This document shows positions 47,532 to 57,640 of a stretch of DNA of 64,000 nucleotides, piece by piece. The stretch covers positions 42,800,066-42,864,065 of the forward strand of contig CAMGYJ010000006.1 of assembly GCA_946122785.1 (NCBI GenBank), in the 5' to 3' direction. The position numbers and the translations under genes are program-made. The notes under the pieces were generated by a model. It did not search any database and was not told the origin of the DNA. It worked only from the letters and a program-made list of their open reading frames with translations. Source of the stretch: Linum tenue. Its lineage: Eukaryota; Streptophyta; Magnoliopsida; Malpighiales; Linaceae. Positions within the stretch are counted from its first letter, which is position 1; the number at the start of each line of letters is the position of its first letter.

Positions 47532-50500
47532 TCATTCCAGAAGAATAACTTGACTGGGAATAGACGAAGGATCGAGCTCCCAATATCCACTCAGGACGTC
47601 TCTGTGATAGTATGCTAGGCATTGATGAGAGAATCGGCTGATCTCAGCAAGAGGTATCTCCACCATATGGCCACTTCTCCGACTCTTGGGGCCTCTGTAG
47701 AACGTCTCGAACCCAGCAAACTTCTTCAATGCAGTCAAAGTCACAACTTTTACAGCACTATCATTACTTTCAACCACCTCCACAATCCTGAATTCTCCAT
47801 TACCCCGATCAGACTCTGAGTTGTCGTATATTGCCCATATCTCGTCCTTTCTAGGGTATATCTGGTACTTGTTCTTCTCAATTGATTCAACATGCACCGG
47901 ATGAGAAAACTGGCCAAGAGGAACCACCACAGTTTTTCCTTCTCTATACGTTCCACAACTACTAGATTGATTCTTGATAATTGAGGAAGACAAGGGCTCG
48001 AGTAAAGCCACATGCAATCTAAAAGAGGGGGAAGATTCAATTTTTTTCACTAGAGCATAATTCTTCGGCATTGTATCTTCATCACTTCGAACAGCCCACA
48101 CCTGACCGCTTTTGAACTTATCTTCAGACCTTTCAGCCTTGAAATTATGCTTTGCTACTTCGATCTTCCGCTTGGATGAGGATGATGCAGGGGTTGTTTC
48201 TGCAATACTTTCTGAATCATCCGCTCGAATGCCTGATGAAGTATTCATATCGAGATCTTCTACACTAACAGATGGGTTTGTATTTCTTCCACCACCACTG
48301 ACATTTGCCTTGCTCGAGACCTTGGAAGATCTTCTGCCTTGCATTGGTACATGTCCTCTGAGTTCAATATTATTATACTTCACCTGAGGAATGAACTTCT
48401 CCGCAGCCTGAAATGAAGTACTTGGCCTCTGGGGTTGGGCAATACATACATCTCTTTCGATTCCAAAGTGACTGGCAGCAGGAGTTCTAAACCGTATACC
48501 ATCTGGCAGTTTTGCAGCTAACCCACAAACTAGGGTACGTCTATGAGGATCAATCTCACTCATATTTGGTAAGCATGTCTTCAGAGAGGATCTAGTGGGT
48601 TCCATTTTATAGTGTGAATAAGATCTAGTTGCTCCCTTACTAGAATGTACCTCATCTGCCTTCGTATTGAAGCTATAAAGACTGCTAGGCAAGGCAGCCG
48701 TATCAAATTCAAACGACCCAGGAGGGACACCTTTTGCTTCTTTGCCAGTCATCATGCGTGAGGGAATGCGATGCGAAAATCTGTGCAATTCAGAGGGATT
48801 TATGCAAACTGAGATGACCTTATGAATGTGAACTCTCTGGAAGATGCTAACAAAGCCTTCCACTTTAACGAGCCAAGCAACCCCAATGCCAGCTTCCTCG
48901 CTAAAATCTGAGACAATCTCGACAAAGTCAAAGCTGTCTGGCCAATTATGCTTTTCTGGTTTGGAGCCGAGTTTCATATCCCAATCCTTAAAGAGCGCCC
49001 ATGTCTCGCCCTTCTTAGGGTAGATTAAGAAACTGTCCTTGTCTTTTCCTCTTGTGCAATGAATTTGATGTGAAAACATCTGACGGTGTTTGATTACAGT
49101 AGTGTCACCCTTACCAAACATACCACAAGAAACTGGAAAACCCCTTTCATTCCAATCTTTCTCTTCTTTAGTACCTGGACAAGCCTCCAGCCAAGTAATC
49201 AGCACCTTAAAACCTGGTAAGGAAATTTTCTTGACCTGAGCATAGGACCGGGGCATGGAATCAGTTTCATCATACAAAGCCCACATTTGATTAACATCAA
49301 AACAATTCTCAGACTTGTCCTTGTCGAAATCACTGAACTGTACATCAGGACAGGCAATTTCTTCTCCAGATTCAGGTCCATTACCATTATCTAGATCATT
49401 TGACTCTTGCTTCTCAGAGACATGAGCTTCGTCTTCTTTTGCCTGAATACTTTGACTTCTACTCGTCTTTTTTAATAATAACTTCGCTTCAAGAATACGC
49501 CTAGCTTTTTTATCTGCTTCTTCCTTACTCCCATCAGCCGCGGTAGGAGCTGAACCAGATGAATGCTCACTGTTCAGTTCCCCACCACTATTACTTGGTT
49601 TCTTCATTTCCTTTTCAGAAAAGCCAGACAGTCTTTTCTCCCTTGACCTTTTTGATGGTGCAGCAACAAAATCATCATCACCACCTGAATTCTCTTTACA
49701 AGGACTTGGCCGCTTTTGTGCTGAAGCCCCTGCATGCTTTCCAGCAGCCCACTTGCGAACAGCACATCGTTTGCCAGTTCTTCCATTAGAAACATTTGTT
49801 TTTGCCTCTCCCATTTTAGAATCCCCACGAATAGCTGCAGCTTTTCTTCCAGTAGGTCTTAACTCAACACCGGCAAAGGTGTAGCTGCCACCACCATTAC
49901 TTTGTGGACCAACATTACCATGTCCATGAACATTACTGAATCTGTGCGACTGACCGGCAGAATTAGAATAAGAGGATCCAGGTGGTTGCCCGCCTACGTT
50001 GATCACATCACGTGCAACGAAGGTCTGATTGCAATTTTGACAACGCAGCATCCGATTCCTAAAGTGTGCATAATACTGAAACTTTACCTTACAAGATGTG
50101 CAACAGGTCCAAAACGTTTGTTGTGGTGGCTGTGGATAAGATTGTGATCCTACATGTTGTGGTTGAGCCGGTTGATGAGTAGAACCACTAGGTGGATTCT
50201 TGTTCATATGATTTGCTGCTGCTACTTTGGGAGGGGCTGGTCTTACCACTCTGCATTTTGAATCGAAAATAGAACGGCTTATTGAGTCAGTAAGCACCCT
50301 ATTTGCTTCACCAATGAGCTTGAAAGCAGCCTCTGCACCAGGACACTTGTTCCTGTCCGGATGAAGTGAAAATGCAAGCTTTTTGTATTGCTTCCTAATG
50401 ATAGCATCGTCTGAGAAGTGTTCGATCTGGAGAATCGCATACCAATCGATGTCAACACCGTTTAGTTTGTTAGCAGCAGAAAGGTGGACATCACAAACCA

Positions 50501-50645
50501 CTAACAATTGGGACAGGCTTTCAATCTCTGGATAGAGTTGCTGAGCTTTTAGTGCCAGCCTTCGTCCCCCAGTGTAATCACCGGCCTGCATTTTCTTCTC
50601 GGCAAGTTCCCTTGCTCTTACTGCCTCTTCTTTGTTGCATTCCAT
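47532..50645 (-). CDS. J-domain (DnaJ-like) protein with two DUF3444 domains
   Basis: An uninterrupted 1037-residue frame. Residues 66-127 form a J domain with HPD at 95-97, so it should stimulate an Hsp70 ATPase. A zinc-ribbon-like block follows (Cys 182, 185, 202, 205). Then comes a long basic, low-complexity linker with nuclear-localisation-like runs (KRSREKR), and two DUF3444 domains (about 447-650 and 842-1037). This J + zinc ribbon + DUF3444 layout is a plant-specific family, mostly of unknown client; a nuclear role is inferred from the basic runs. The ATG at 50645 begins the family's typical N-terminus (MECNKEEAVRARELAEKKM). It is the only intact non-transposon gene here. The coding part has no intron. 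A hAT-like element sits about 1 kb upstream. Confidence 0.95.
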   Translation of the reverse strand: MECNKEEAVRARELAEKKMQAGDYTGGRRLALKAQQLYPEIESLSQLLVVCDVHLSAANKLNGVDIDWYAILQIEHFSDDAIIRKQYKKLAFSLHPDRNKCPGAEAAFKLIGEANRVLTDSISRSIFDSKCRVVRPAPPKVAAANHMNKNPPSGSTHQPAQPQHVGSQSYPQPPQQTFWTCCTSCKVKFQYYAHFRNRMLRCQNCNQTFVARDVINVGGQPPGSSYSNSAGQSHRFSNVHGHGNVGPQSNGGGSYTFAGVELRPTGRKAAAIRGDSKMGEAKTNVSNGRTGKRCAVRKWAAGKHAGASAQKRPSPCKENSGGDDDFVAAPSKRSREKRLSGFSEKEMKKPSNSGGELNSEHSSGSAPTAADGSKEEADKKARRILEAKLLLKKTSRSQSIQAKEDEAHVSEKQESNDLDNGNGPESGEEIACPDVQFSDFDKDKSENCFDVNQMWALYDETDSMPRSYAQVKKISLPGFKVLITWLEACPGTKEEKDWNERGFPVSCGMFGKGDTTVIKHRQMFSHQIHCTRGKDKDSFLIYPKKGETWALFKDWDMKLGSKPEKHNWPDSFDFVEIVSDFSEEAGIGVAWLVKVEGFVSIFQRVHIHKVISVCINPSELHRFSHRIPSRMMTGKEAKGVPPGSFEFDTAALPSSLYSFNTKADEVHSSKGATRSYSHYKMEPTRSSLKTCLPNMSEIDPHRRTLVCGLAAKLPDGIRFRTPAASHFGIERDVCIAQPQRPSTSFQAAEKFIPQVKYNNIELRGHVPMQGRRSSKVSSKANVSGGGRNTNPSVSVEDLDMNTSSGIRADDSESIAETTPASSSSKRKIEVAKHNFKAERSEDKFKSGQVWAVRSDEDTMPKNYALVKKIESSPSFRLHVALLEPLSSSIIKNQSSSCGTYREGKTVVVPLGQFSHPVHVESIEKNKYQIYPRKDEIWAIYDNSESDRGNGEFRIVEVVESNDSAVKVVTLTALKKFAGFETFYRGPKSRRSGHMVEIPLAEISRFSHQCLAYYHRDVLSGYWELDPSSIPSQVILLE

Positions 50646-51694
50646 GGTTCAACACTAAACCCCTCAGCTAGTCCGAACTAGGTTCCCAAGTGATAGTGCG
50701 CAGCTCACAAGTTCTATTGGTCCCGTCACCTCAGTAGCTGCACTGACATTAAAAGAGTCCACAGCACAACAGCAGAAGACAGGGAAAATTTAGGCACAAA
50801 CTGGATAACCACAATTCTCATCAACATATCAGGAAATGCAAAATCAACATACCAGTTCAAGAGAGACCATCAAAATGAAGCCGGTAAGCAGAGATCACAA
50901 AGATGGAGTCAAAGAGAGCCTTGCTGATCCACAACCAGAAGATGCAGTAAGATGAAAACCCCAGTCGACCTGAAACTAACATGAACATGAGAAAACACCA
51001 TAAGAATTAAACTTTCAAGCCAAAAACCAAATAAATGAAAAGGAAACTGGCAGGAACATTCGCAAAAGAAAACCCAACCGAGCAGGAAACAGAAACGTAG
51101 ACCAACAGAAACCCACCCAAGCAAGAGCGGAAATTGAGAAATCGCAAAGCAAAATCACACAGCGAGTCTAGTATTCGTAAAACAGTAAACCTTCCGTAAA
51201 CCAAAAACCCTAAGCAGACGAATCGAGCATTTTCCTCCAACTGCCAGTACCACTGGCTGAAGCAGACGGGGGACCCTGAAACTCGTCGTTAATAGTGAAA
51301 ACTGAAGAATCGTTCTCATGCAAATCAATCAATACACTGGATGGAAAAGATCGAGGACCAACCTTACTCGAACATCTACCGGAGAAGGTAAATCGTGTTG
51401 GCAACCGAAGGACTTTGGTAAAAAGAGAGAAGCCGAAATTCACCGCCGGGCAACAAGAAGGGGAGAAATGATTATGAAGGACCAGAAACCCTGGCGTAAT
51501 CCCCCAAAAAAAAAACAAAAACAAAAATTGCCAGGTTTCCGGTAACGGGAAGAATATTTCGAAGCTCCGAACGAGTAGCAACAGTGGAGCTTTGGAGCTT
51601 CTTAGAGCGGGAATGGCGACATGGAGGGACACAAACAGCGGGAAGGAGGTGGAAAGAGAGGTGAAAGGGAAAATTGGGGAGGCAACGAGACACA
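50646..51694 (-). promoter_or_regulatory. 5' leader and promoter-proximal region of the J-protein gene
   Basis: No supported ORF here. Pyrimidine-rich text on the gene's sense strand (about 51190-51660) looks like a plant transcription start/leader region. A possible 5'-UTR intron would start at about 51190 (...CGGAAG/GTTTAC) and end at an acceptor such as TTTTAATGTCAG near 50745. The family often has a 5'-UTR intron. The exact exon limits are inference. Confidence 0.45.
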
Positions 51695-52466
51695 TAAGGA
51701 ATAGGGATGGACAATGGGTTGGGTTGGGTTGGCTCGGGTCAGCTTTTGTCAAATCCAAACTCAAACTCAGTGTTTATTTGTAAAAAAAATTGTGGTAAAG
51801 CTCATTAGTTTTGGAAAACTCAAATTCAACCTAATTCACGCGGTATTCGCGGGTTCATGGGTATCATGAGTTTTGTGGTAAAAAATTTACAATAACAAGT
51901 TCCTATCAAGATAAAAGACAAATATCAATACACCTATACAAATTATCCATACATAAAATACCAGTCTAGAAAATTCAAACAAATCACAAATTATCCATAC
52001 AAATTGTTCAGCACCAATCTAGAAAATTCAAGCAAATCACAATTCTTTGTTAAAAAAAAACAGAATTACACTAAATAAAAGCACACAATTTTTTGTTTTT
52101 CGTTCATACCCTTTTTGTTTGCGAGAGAGCAGCAAATCAACAAACATAGTGTGTTCAACTTCAATTATTAATTTATCCGTCCCACTTCTTTTGGAAAATA
52201 GGGAACAAAACCGTGAGTGCCGTGACTCATGCGAGTTAAATTAGGGGAAATTAGAATTAGGGTAGGGTTTGGGGAGAGTAGGGCGGCGAAATAAGTGTGG
52301 GCATGTATCCATAAGTCGGGTAAATCTAAACACAAACCCAATTCGGTGAATAGTGTAATGGGTTTAAACCCGAACCCCGCCAAAACCCGTCAACACGGGT
52401 TTTACCCGCGTTGACCGGGTTGGGTCGAGTAGAGTACCCGTGGATTCGGGTTTTGTTGTCATCCTA
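51695..52466. mobile_element. hAT-like element just upstream of the J-protein gene
   Basis: 8-bp near-identical flanks GAGACACA (51687-51694) and GAGGCACA (52467-52474). The inner ends resemble each other inverted (TAGGGATGGACAA versus TAGGATGACAACA), with a few extra bases at the left tip. Edges are rich in GGGTTGGGTTGG on the left and CGGGTTTTACCCGCG on the right; the interior is AT-rich. No transposase. One mismatch in the flanks and the ragged left TIR lower confidence. Confidence 0.6.
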
Positions 52467-52540
52467 GAGGCACACTTGCGTGCAATAACAAAAACAAAAG
52501 TATAAAAAATCAAGATTTTAGAGGATATATTAATTTATTT

Positions 52541-52997
52541 TATTTATGAATGTCGGTTGGTTGAACCTGGTATAATTGACATCGGTTAACATATTGATTG
52601 GAATATCACTGGTATGATTGATTTTCGATCTTTAAATAAAATGATGTATTTTAATAAATTTAATTAACAAACAAAAAATTGATTTGTGATTTATCTCATA
52701 GAAAGTTAAATGTTTGACGTTATATGTTCGATTCAAGTATAAACGTTTTGGTGTCGACGTTAAATGTTGTATTTTAATGTGTATTTGTTATTTTGTTTGA
52801 AATGTTGTTTTTGTATTTAAGTATTAATGTAGATTGTAAGTAGAATGTCTTCAAATATATTCTATATATGCTTAAATTCATTTGATGTTAATTAGTTTTC
52901 ACATATTTTGTTAAACCGATCTAAATTGGTTGTACTTTAATCGAACCATATCACTTGTTAAACCAACACAACCACATAAACTAGCATGGCAACCTTG
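52541..52997. repeat. Diverged second copy of the 45796-46181 MITE family
   Basis: Shares internal text with 45796-46181 ('gattcaagtataaacgtt', 'gacgttaaatgt') and ends '...catggcaaccttg' like the right TIR of that element. The left end is eroded and I cannot define a target duplication. Confidence 0.6.
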
Positions 52998-53173
52998 AAA
53001 TTGATGCATCAACTTTTTTGTTAATAGTATTTTATATTATTTTATATTAAAAAATAAAAATATATTATTCTATTTTTTATAAACCTATTCTTATACTATT
53101 AAAATGTAGCATACTTACTTTTTTTTTTTTTTGAAAATTTCGTTAGTTGACTTTTAAAGAAATAGAAAAAGAA

Positions 53174-54164
53174 GCGGTCAAGGTAAAAGCAAATATGGTT
53201 TGGCATCATATTACTTTCCCTAAAAAAGAAGGGGGTCTGGGGTTCAGGGATCTATCAAGCTGGAACCAGACTTGTATGGGCAGACACATTTGACTGATTC
53301 TCTTGCAAGAAGGATCCATCTGGGTAGCCTGGATTCATAGATTCCAGCTTAAAGGCAGGAATTTTTGGACCTACACATGTTCTTCTGGTTCATGGAACTG
53401 GAAGAAGATTCTAAAACTCAGGCAAAGAGTTGGTCACTTCATCTCTTTTAGGAGAGAAGAAATCTTGTTGGATGGCTCTCATATGCCTATCTTCTCTATC
53501 AAGAGGGTCTGGAACCTCCTTAGACCTTTCAGAAGCACTGTAAATTGGTGGAAGATTCTTTGGAAAGGCAGGGGTATACCAAGAAATCGGATTCTAACAT
53601 GGTTGGTAATGAGAGATAGTATAAACACTAAGGTGAAAATGCAAAAATGGGGTGTCACAGGAGACTTGAATTGTGTTTTATGTGAGGATGGAGTTGAAGA
53701 TAGGGACCATCTCTTTGTGCATTGTCCTATATCTCGACAGATCCATATCTTACTGTTTGGCAGGAAGCTCTACATTCCTCCTATGCAGAACTGGAGGATG
53801 AGGTAGGATGGGCTGCTTTGAAGCTTAGTGGTGTATCAGAAGAAGCAGAAGCGGGGAGGATCATATGGCAGAGCTTGGTGAGTAATGTCTGGTGGGAAAG
53901 ATGTAGAAGAATGTATGATGGGCAGGTGACCTCCTCAACTGTGTTACTGAGGATGATTAAGTCTGAAGTGGAATGTTTCTTGGGTAGACAGAGAGTTACC
54001 CAATTTTGGGAGTGATTTTGATTGTTTGTCTGTCTCAGAGGTATAGGAATTTTGATTGTTGTCTTCTTTTCTTTGGTTATTACATCACCTAGCTAACATG
54101 GTAGTTGTTAGCAATTTTCTTTTTGATGAAATGAAACCCATCGATTTATAAAATAAAATAAAAA
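53174..54164 (+). mobile_element. 5'-truncated LINE (991 bp) with perfect 18-bp target duplication
   Basis: AAAGAAATAGAAAAAGAA occurs at 53156-53173 and 54165-54182. The right copy follows an A-rich tail. The insert encodes the C-terminal end of a plant LINE ORF2: the post-RT region and zf-RVT (SWNQTCMG, KGRGIPRNRILTWLVMRD, CVLCEDGVEDRDHLFVHC with the Cys/His pattern). A stop near 53292 and a frame change near 53760 disable it. The long 5' truncation is usual for LINE insertion. Confidence 0.88.
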
Positions 54165-54182
54165 AAAGAAATAGAAAAAGAA

Positions 54183-55399
54183 CAAATTGCCCCTCACTTA
54201 TTACATATATTTTTATTTATGAATCATGTGTATATTGATTTCATCAAAAGGAAGTGTACTATTGAGAGCATGTTAAACGAGTGGACTAAACAATTAGTAA
54301 TAAAAAATCAAAGTCATCTTTGTACAGAGTTACTATAGTAGTGACTATATGAAAGAAGGGGGGAAAACTCCAATAGTCAAGAGCAAAATTTGGGACATCT
54401 TAAGTTGCCCAAAATTATGTCACTTCATCCTTTCCTACTACTATTTCAACCTTACTCCTAATACGAGCAAATGAGACTTCAAAAGTGTCAACCTCTCCTA
54501 CAAACTTGTGAAGCATCTTTCTTTCCAAATAGTACTTAGTAAAGACCCGATAGAACCTCTCTGTTTTGGCAACCAGGGAATTCCCTTTATATATAATAAA
54601 CTTAAATCATTTGATTAAATTAATTTTTCTTATTGAATTTTATTTTTCTATTAATTTTATTATTTTCTATGTTTCTTTATATACTCTTGCACTATTACAG
54701 TATTACACATTAACAAATATAACCCTTTACTTTTTTTCTTTTACAAACGTACCACTATAATACTAAAAGATAACAAAATGTAAAATTCCATACAATATTT
54801 TGTTAGTTGACCGTTAAAGGATTAAAAATTACCAAAGTTCTCCTGGTTTATTACAAAGGCTACATTTAGTGATAAAAATTATTTTATTTATTTTTCTTGC
54901 TTAATTTTTATCCTTTCTAGTAATTTTCTATGTTTTATTATTTCGGCTGAAAAGGAAAGTATTTAATAAGGGAGTGCCAGTTAGATCAATTCATGCCCAT
55001 TTTAACGGTGTGTAAACAAAATTTTGGATGTCAGGGTATTTGCTACATTATATGATAAATGGCTATGTTTGTGCAAAAATATCATTGGAAGGGTATGTTT
55101 GTTAACTTGCAATAGCACAAAGTATAAAATGATAAGAAACTTTTTTTATGACCATATATTTATGCTCGACTCATTTACCGGTTGCATTTTATCAAATAAA
55201 ATAAACAATAATGACAATTGAATTACTATTTATTGTTAGACATTAGAACTAGGCATCCAAAAAGGTTGCAAATCAAAAGATAAAAAAACCCACGTACATG
55301 GCCAACCACAACGGTTGACTAATAGTCAAAGTTTGATGTGCATTTTGTGTAGTAGTCTTATCAATATAGATAAAATCAATCAAGTAAAATATCTTAAAA
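54183..55399. other. AT-rich intergenic DNA, no gene recognised
   Basis: No supported feature. Short A/T runs and small open frames only. Confidence 0.5.
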
Positions 55400-56055
55400 A
55401 TGTCTAGGATCGTATTCCAAAAGGCATTTTAATGCATAACTACTCACATCTAGCTTTCATATCTCAACTCACAAAAGCAATGAAAGATATATATGTATTT
55501 TATAGGGAAGGAAAAATAAAAGCAGACAAGTAAAGATACGTTATTGAGTAGAGATGATCACTAAATATAAACATGCATCTCAATTCTTAATCACATCATG
55601 CATCTCAATAATTCATATATTGAATAACCCTATCCCTTGTACTAAATCATTTCAAACCAAACTTTCGCCACATGCAAGAGGAACAAGAGTAAGCTAGCTA
55701 ATGCGTGTTTTCACTTAATGCCATCACCTATCTAATAAAGAGCAGAGAACTAAGGATAGTGATGCATTATAGATCAAAGTTATAAAAATCCTGGGGGGGG
55801 GGTGCCTAGGATCGTATTCCACGAGGTCTTCCAATGTATAACTACTCACTCCAAACCATCCAAGACTCACACAAAAATCATTGAAGCTTTTAGAGTTTCT
55901 CTTAACCAACAAGCAAACAAGAATAGTAAAGTTGTTTATGCATTTTTCAATTTATAGATGGATAAAAGTAAAGATACATTATTGTAGAAGAAAGCTAATT
56001 CGAGTACTATAATGCATACTAGGGCTCAATCAAATCATGCATCAATGATTATCTA
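55400..56055. repeat. Two diverged direct-repeat copies, about 400 bp apart
   Basis: The phrase 'taggatcgtattccaaaagg..tttaatgcataactactcac' (55404) recurs at 55806 as 'taggatcgtattccacgagg..tccaatgtataactactcac'. Similar order continues afterwards ('aagtaaagatac.ttatt.agta', 'aaatcatgcatc'). The second copy runs into the LTR of the next Athila. Origin unknown; possibly an old LTR element. Confidence 0.6.
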
Positions 56056-56064
56056 TAGCATCAC

Positions 56065-57493
56065 TGATAGACCGTTAGTTACACATGTTTTTACCCCTGC
56101 TCTTACTCCGTTTGAGGTATTGATTCTCGTGTTTTAGGCCGATTTCACGCTAGGTTGTGCTTGTTTATGATATTTCAGGTCCTAGTACGTGAATGGAGGC
56201 TTGGGAGCGAGTTTGAGGTCGATTGGACGAGGATCGGACGCATGGCGAGGTTCTGAGGAAGTCGCACGGGCACACCCACAACCCGCACGGCCATGCAAGT
56301 GACCAGTTTGGCCGTGCGGGATTGTGCGAGAGCACGCACGGGCAGAGCAGAAAACCCGCACGGCCGTGCAAGTGACCAGTTTGGCCGTGCAGGATTGTGC
56401 GAGAGCACGCACGGGCACAAGTGAAATCCGCACGGCCGTGCAAAGTGCAATCTTGGCCGTGCGAGATGGCTGAAGTTCGACTTAATGGTAAGCCGCGTTT
56501 TGAGCCGCACGGCCAGAATGGTGATATGCACGGCCGTGCACCCTGGCCGTGCGAGTCGGGAAATTCTGGTTTTTAAGCGGATTCCGAGCCAAACAGAGGG
56601 GGATTCGAGTTTTTGAGAGACAGAGCGGTTCCTAGAGAGAGAAAGCGACGAACAAGAGTCTCCAAGTGCCCTAGCTTGATCTTCAACACCATTGGAGCTT
56701 GGCTTGAGCTTGGAGAAGTGCCGATTCAACGTCCAGGAGCAGAAATCCATCTTCACAGTATGATTTCCGCGTCTGATTCTGCTTTTGCTTCTTTCTCCAT
56801 GGAGTAGTTCTCCCATTCATCTGAGTGTGGGAAACCCTAGTTCTGTATGTTAGGTTTGATTGTATGAACCCAAGTACTGTTTCTATGAATTGATTATATT
56901 CGATTGAGGTTTGAATGATTGAATGGCATGAATCCTGATCAAATTCCTGTTGTTTCTGCTTTAACCTAGAATGATAATATCTGCCTAGGTTGATAGAGTA
57001 TCCTTAATCGAAGGTAGTGAATTGGTGACTTTAGTCGAGGAGCCAATTCACTATTCTGTACCGAATTCAATTCGGTAGTGGAGGTTTTGTTCATAGGGCC
57101 TCAATCTGTTTACTCCGGTGGAGGTTAGTCGCCCGCTAGAGACTCGGATTGAGAGGGTCTGAAGACCTTTAGTCGAGACTTCAGACTGTTTGAGAACCTT
57201 CCGCAATATAACTATCATAGAAATTGAACTTGGTAATTACAATCCGGCTTAACTGCAGACTAGGGGGAACCATATCCGGGTGACCTCTCTTTACCTGAAA
57301 ACAACCGTTTTAGTTACTTTGCTTGCTTGTTAGTTTAGAACTTCACTAAAGTTGCATTGCTAGATAATACGAATTCACTGAGTAGTCATCACATCTAGGA
57401 CCCGGGTTGACATTAAAACCCAAACCCGCTATACTACGCTTTAGGAAGTGGTTACACTTGGCCAATTTCTAGAGTGACAGTAGGAGTGAGTCA
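56065..57493 (+). repeat. 5' LTR of Athila copy B
   Basis: About 1429 bp, from TGATAGACCG to GTGAGTCA. The first ~120 bp and the part from about 56570 to the end match copy A's LTR. The part between (about 56185-56565) is unrelated and consists of GCACGGCCGTGCA-type palindromes, including three ~73-bp tandem units (starts at about 56285, 56358 and 56430). Confidence 0.9.
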
Positions 57494-57499
57494 AGTTTT

Positions 57500-57517
57500 T
57501 GGCGCCGTTGCCGGGGA
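57500..57517 (+). other. Primer-binding site, tRNA-Asp, Athila copy B
   Basis: TGGCGCCGTTGCCGGGGA, 6 nt after the LTR end, identical to the PBS of copy A. Confidence 0.92.
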
Positions 57518-57640
57518 CGGCTAGGTTGTTGAAGAAAAGTGATTTCTGTTACTTTAGCATTTTCATTTTTGCATTGAGTTTTTGTTTTTCCCACTTGTGC
57601 CTTCACGGGTTTGCATTGCTTGATTGTGTGCAGATAGTGC

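Noticed and set aside
51210..51764. 184-codon minus-strand frame upstream of the J-protein gene
   Set aside because: It spans the pyrimidine-rich leader and the hAT-like junction. Phe/Leu/Ser-rich low complexity is better explained as 5' UTR and promoter sequence.
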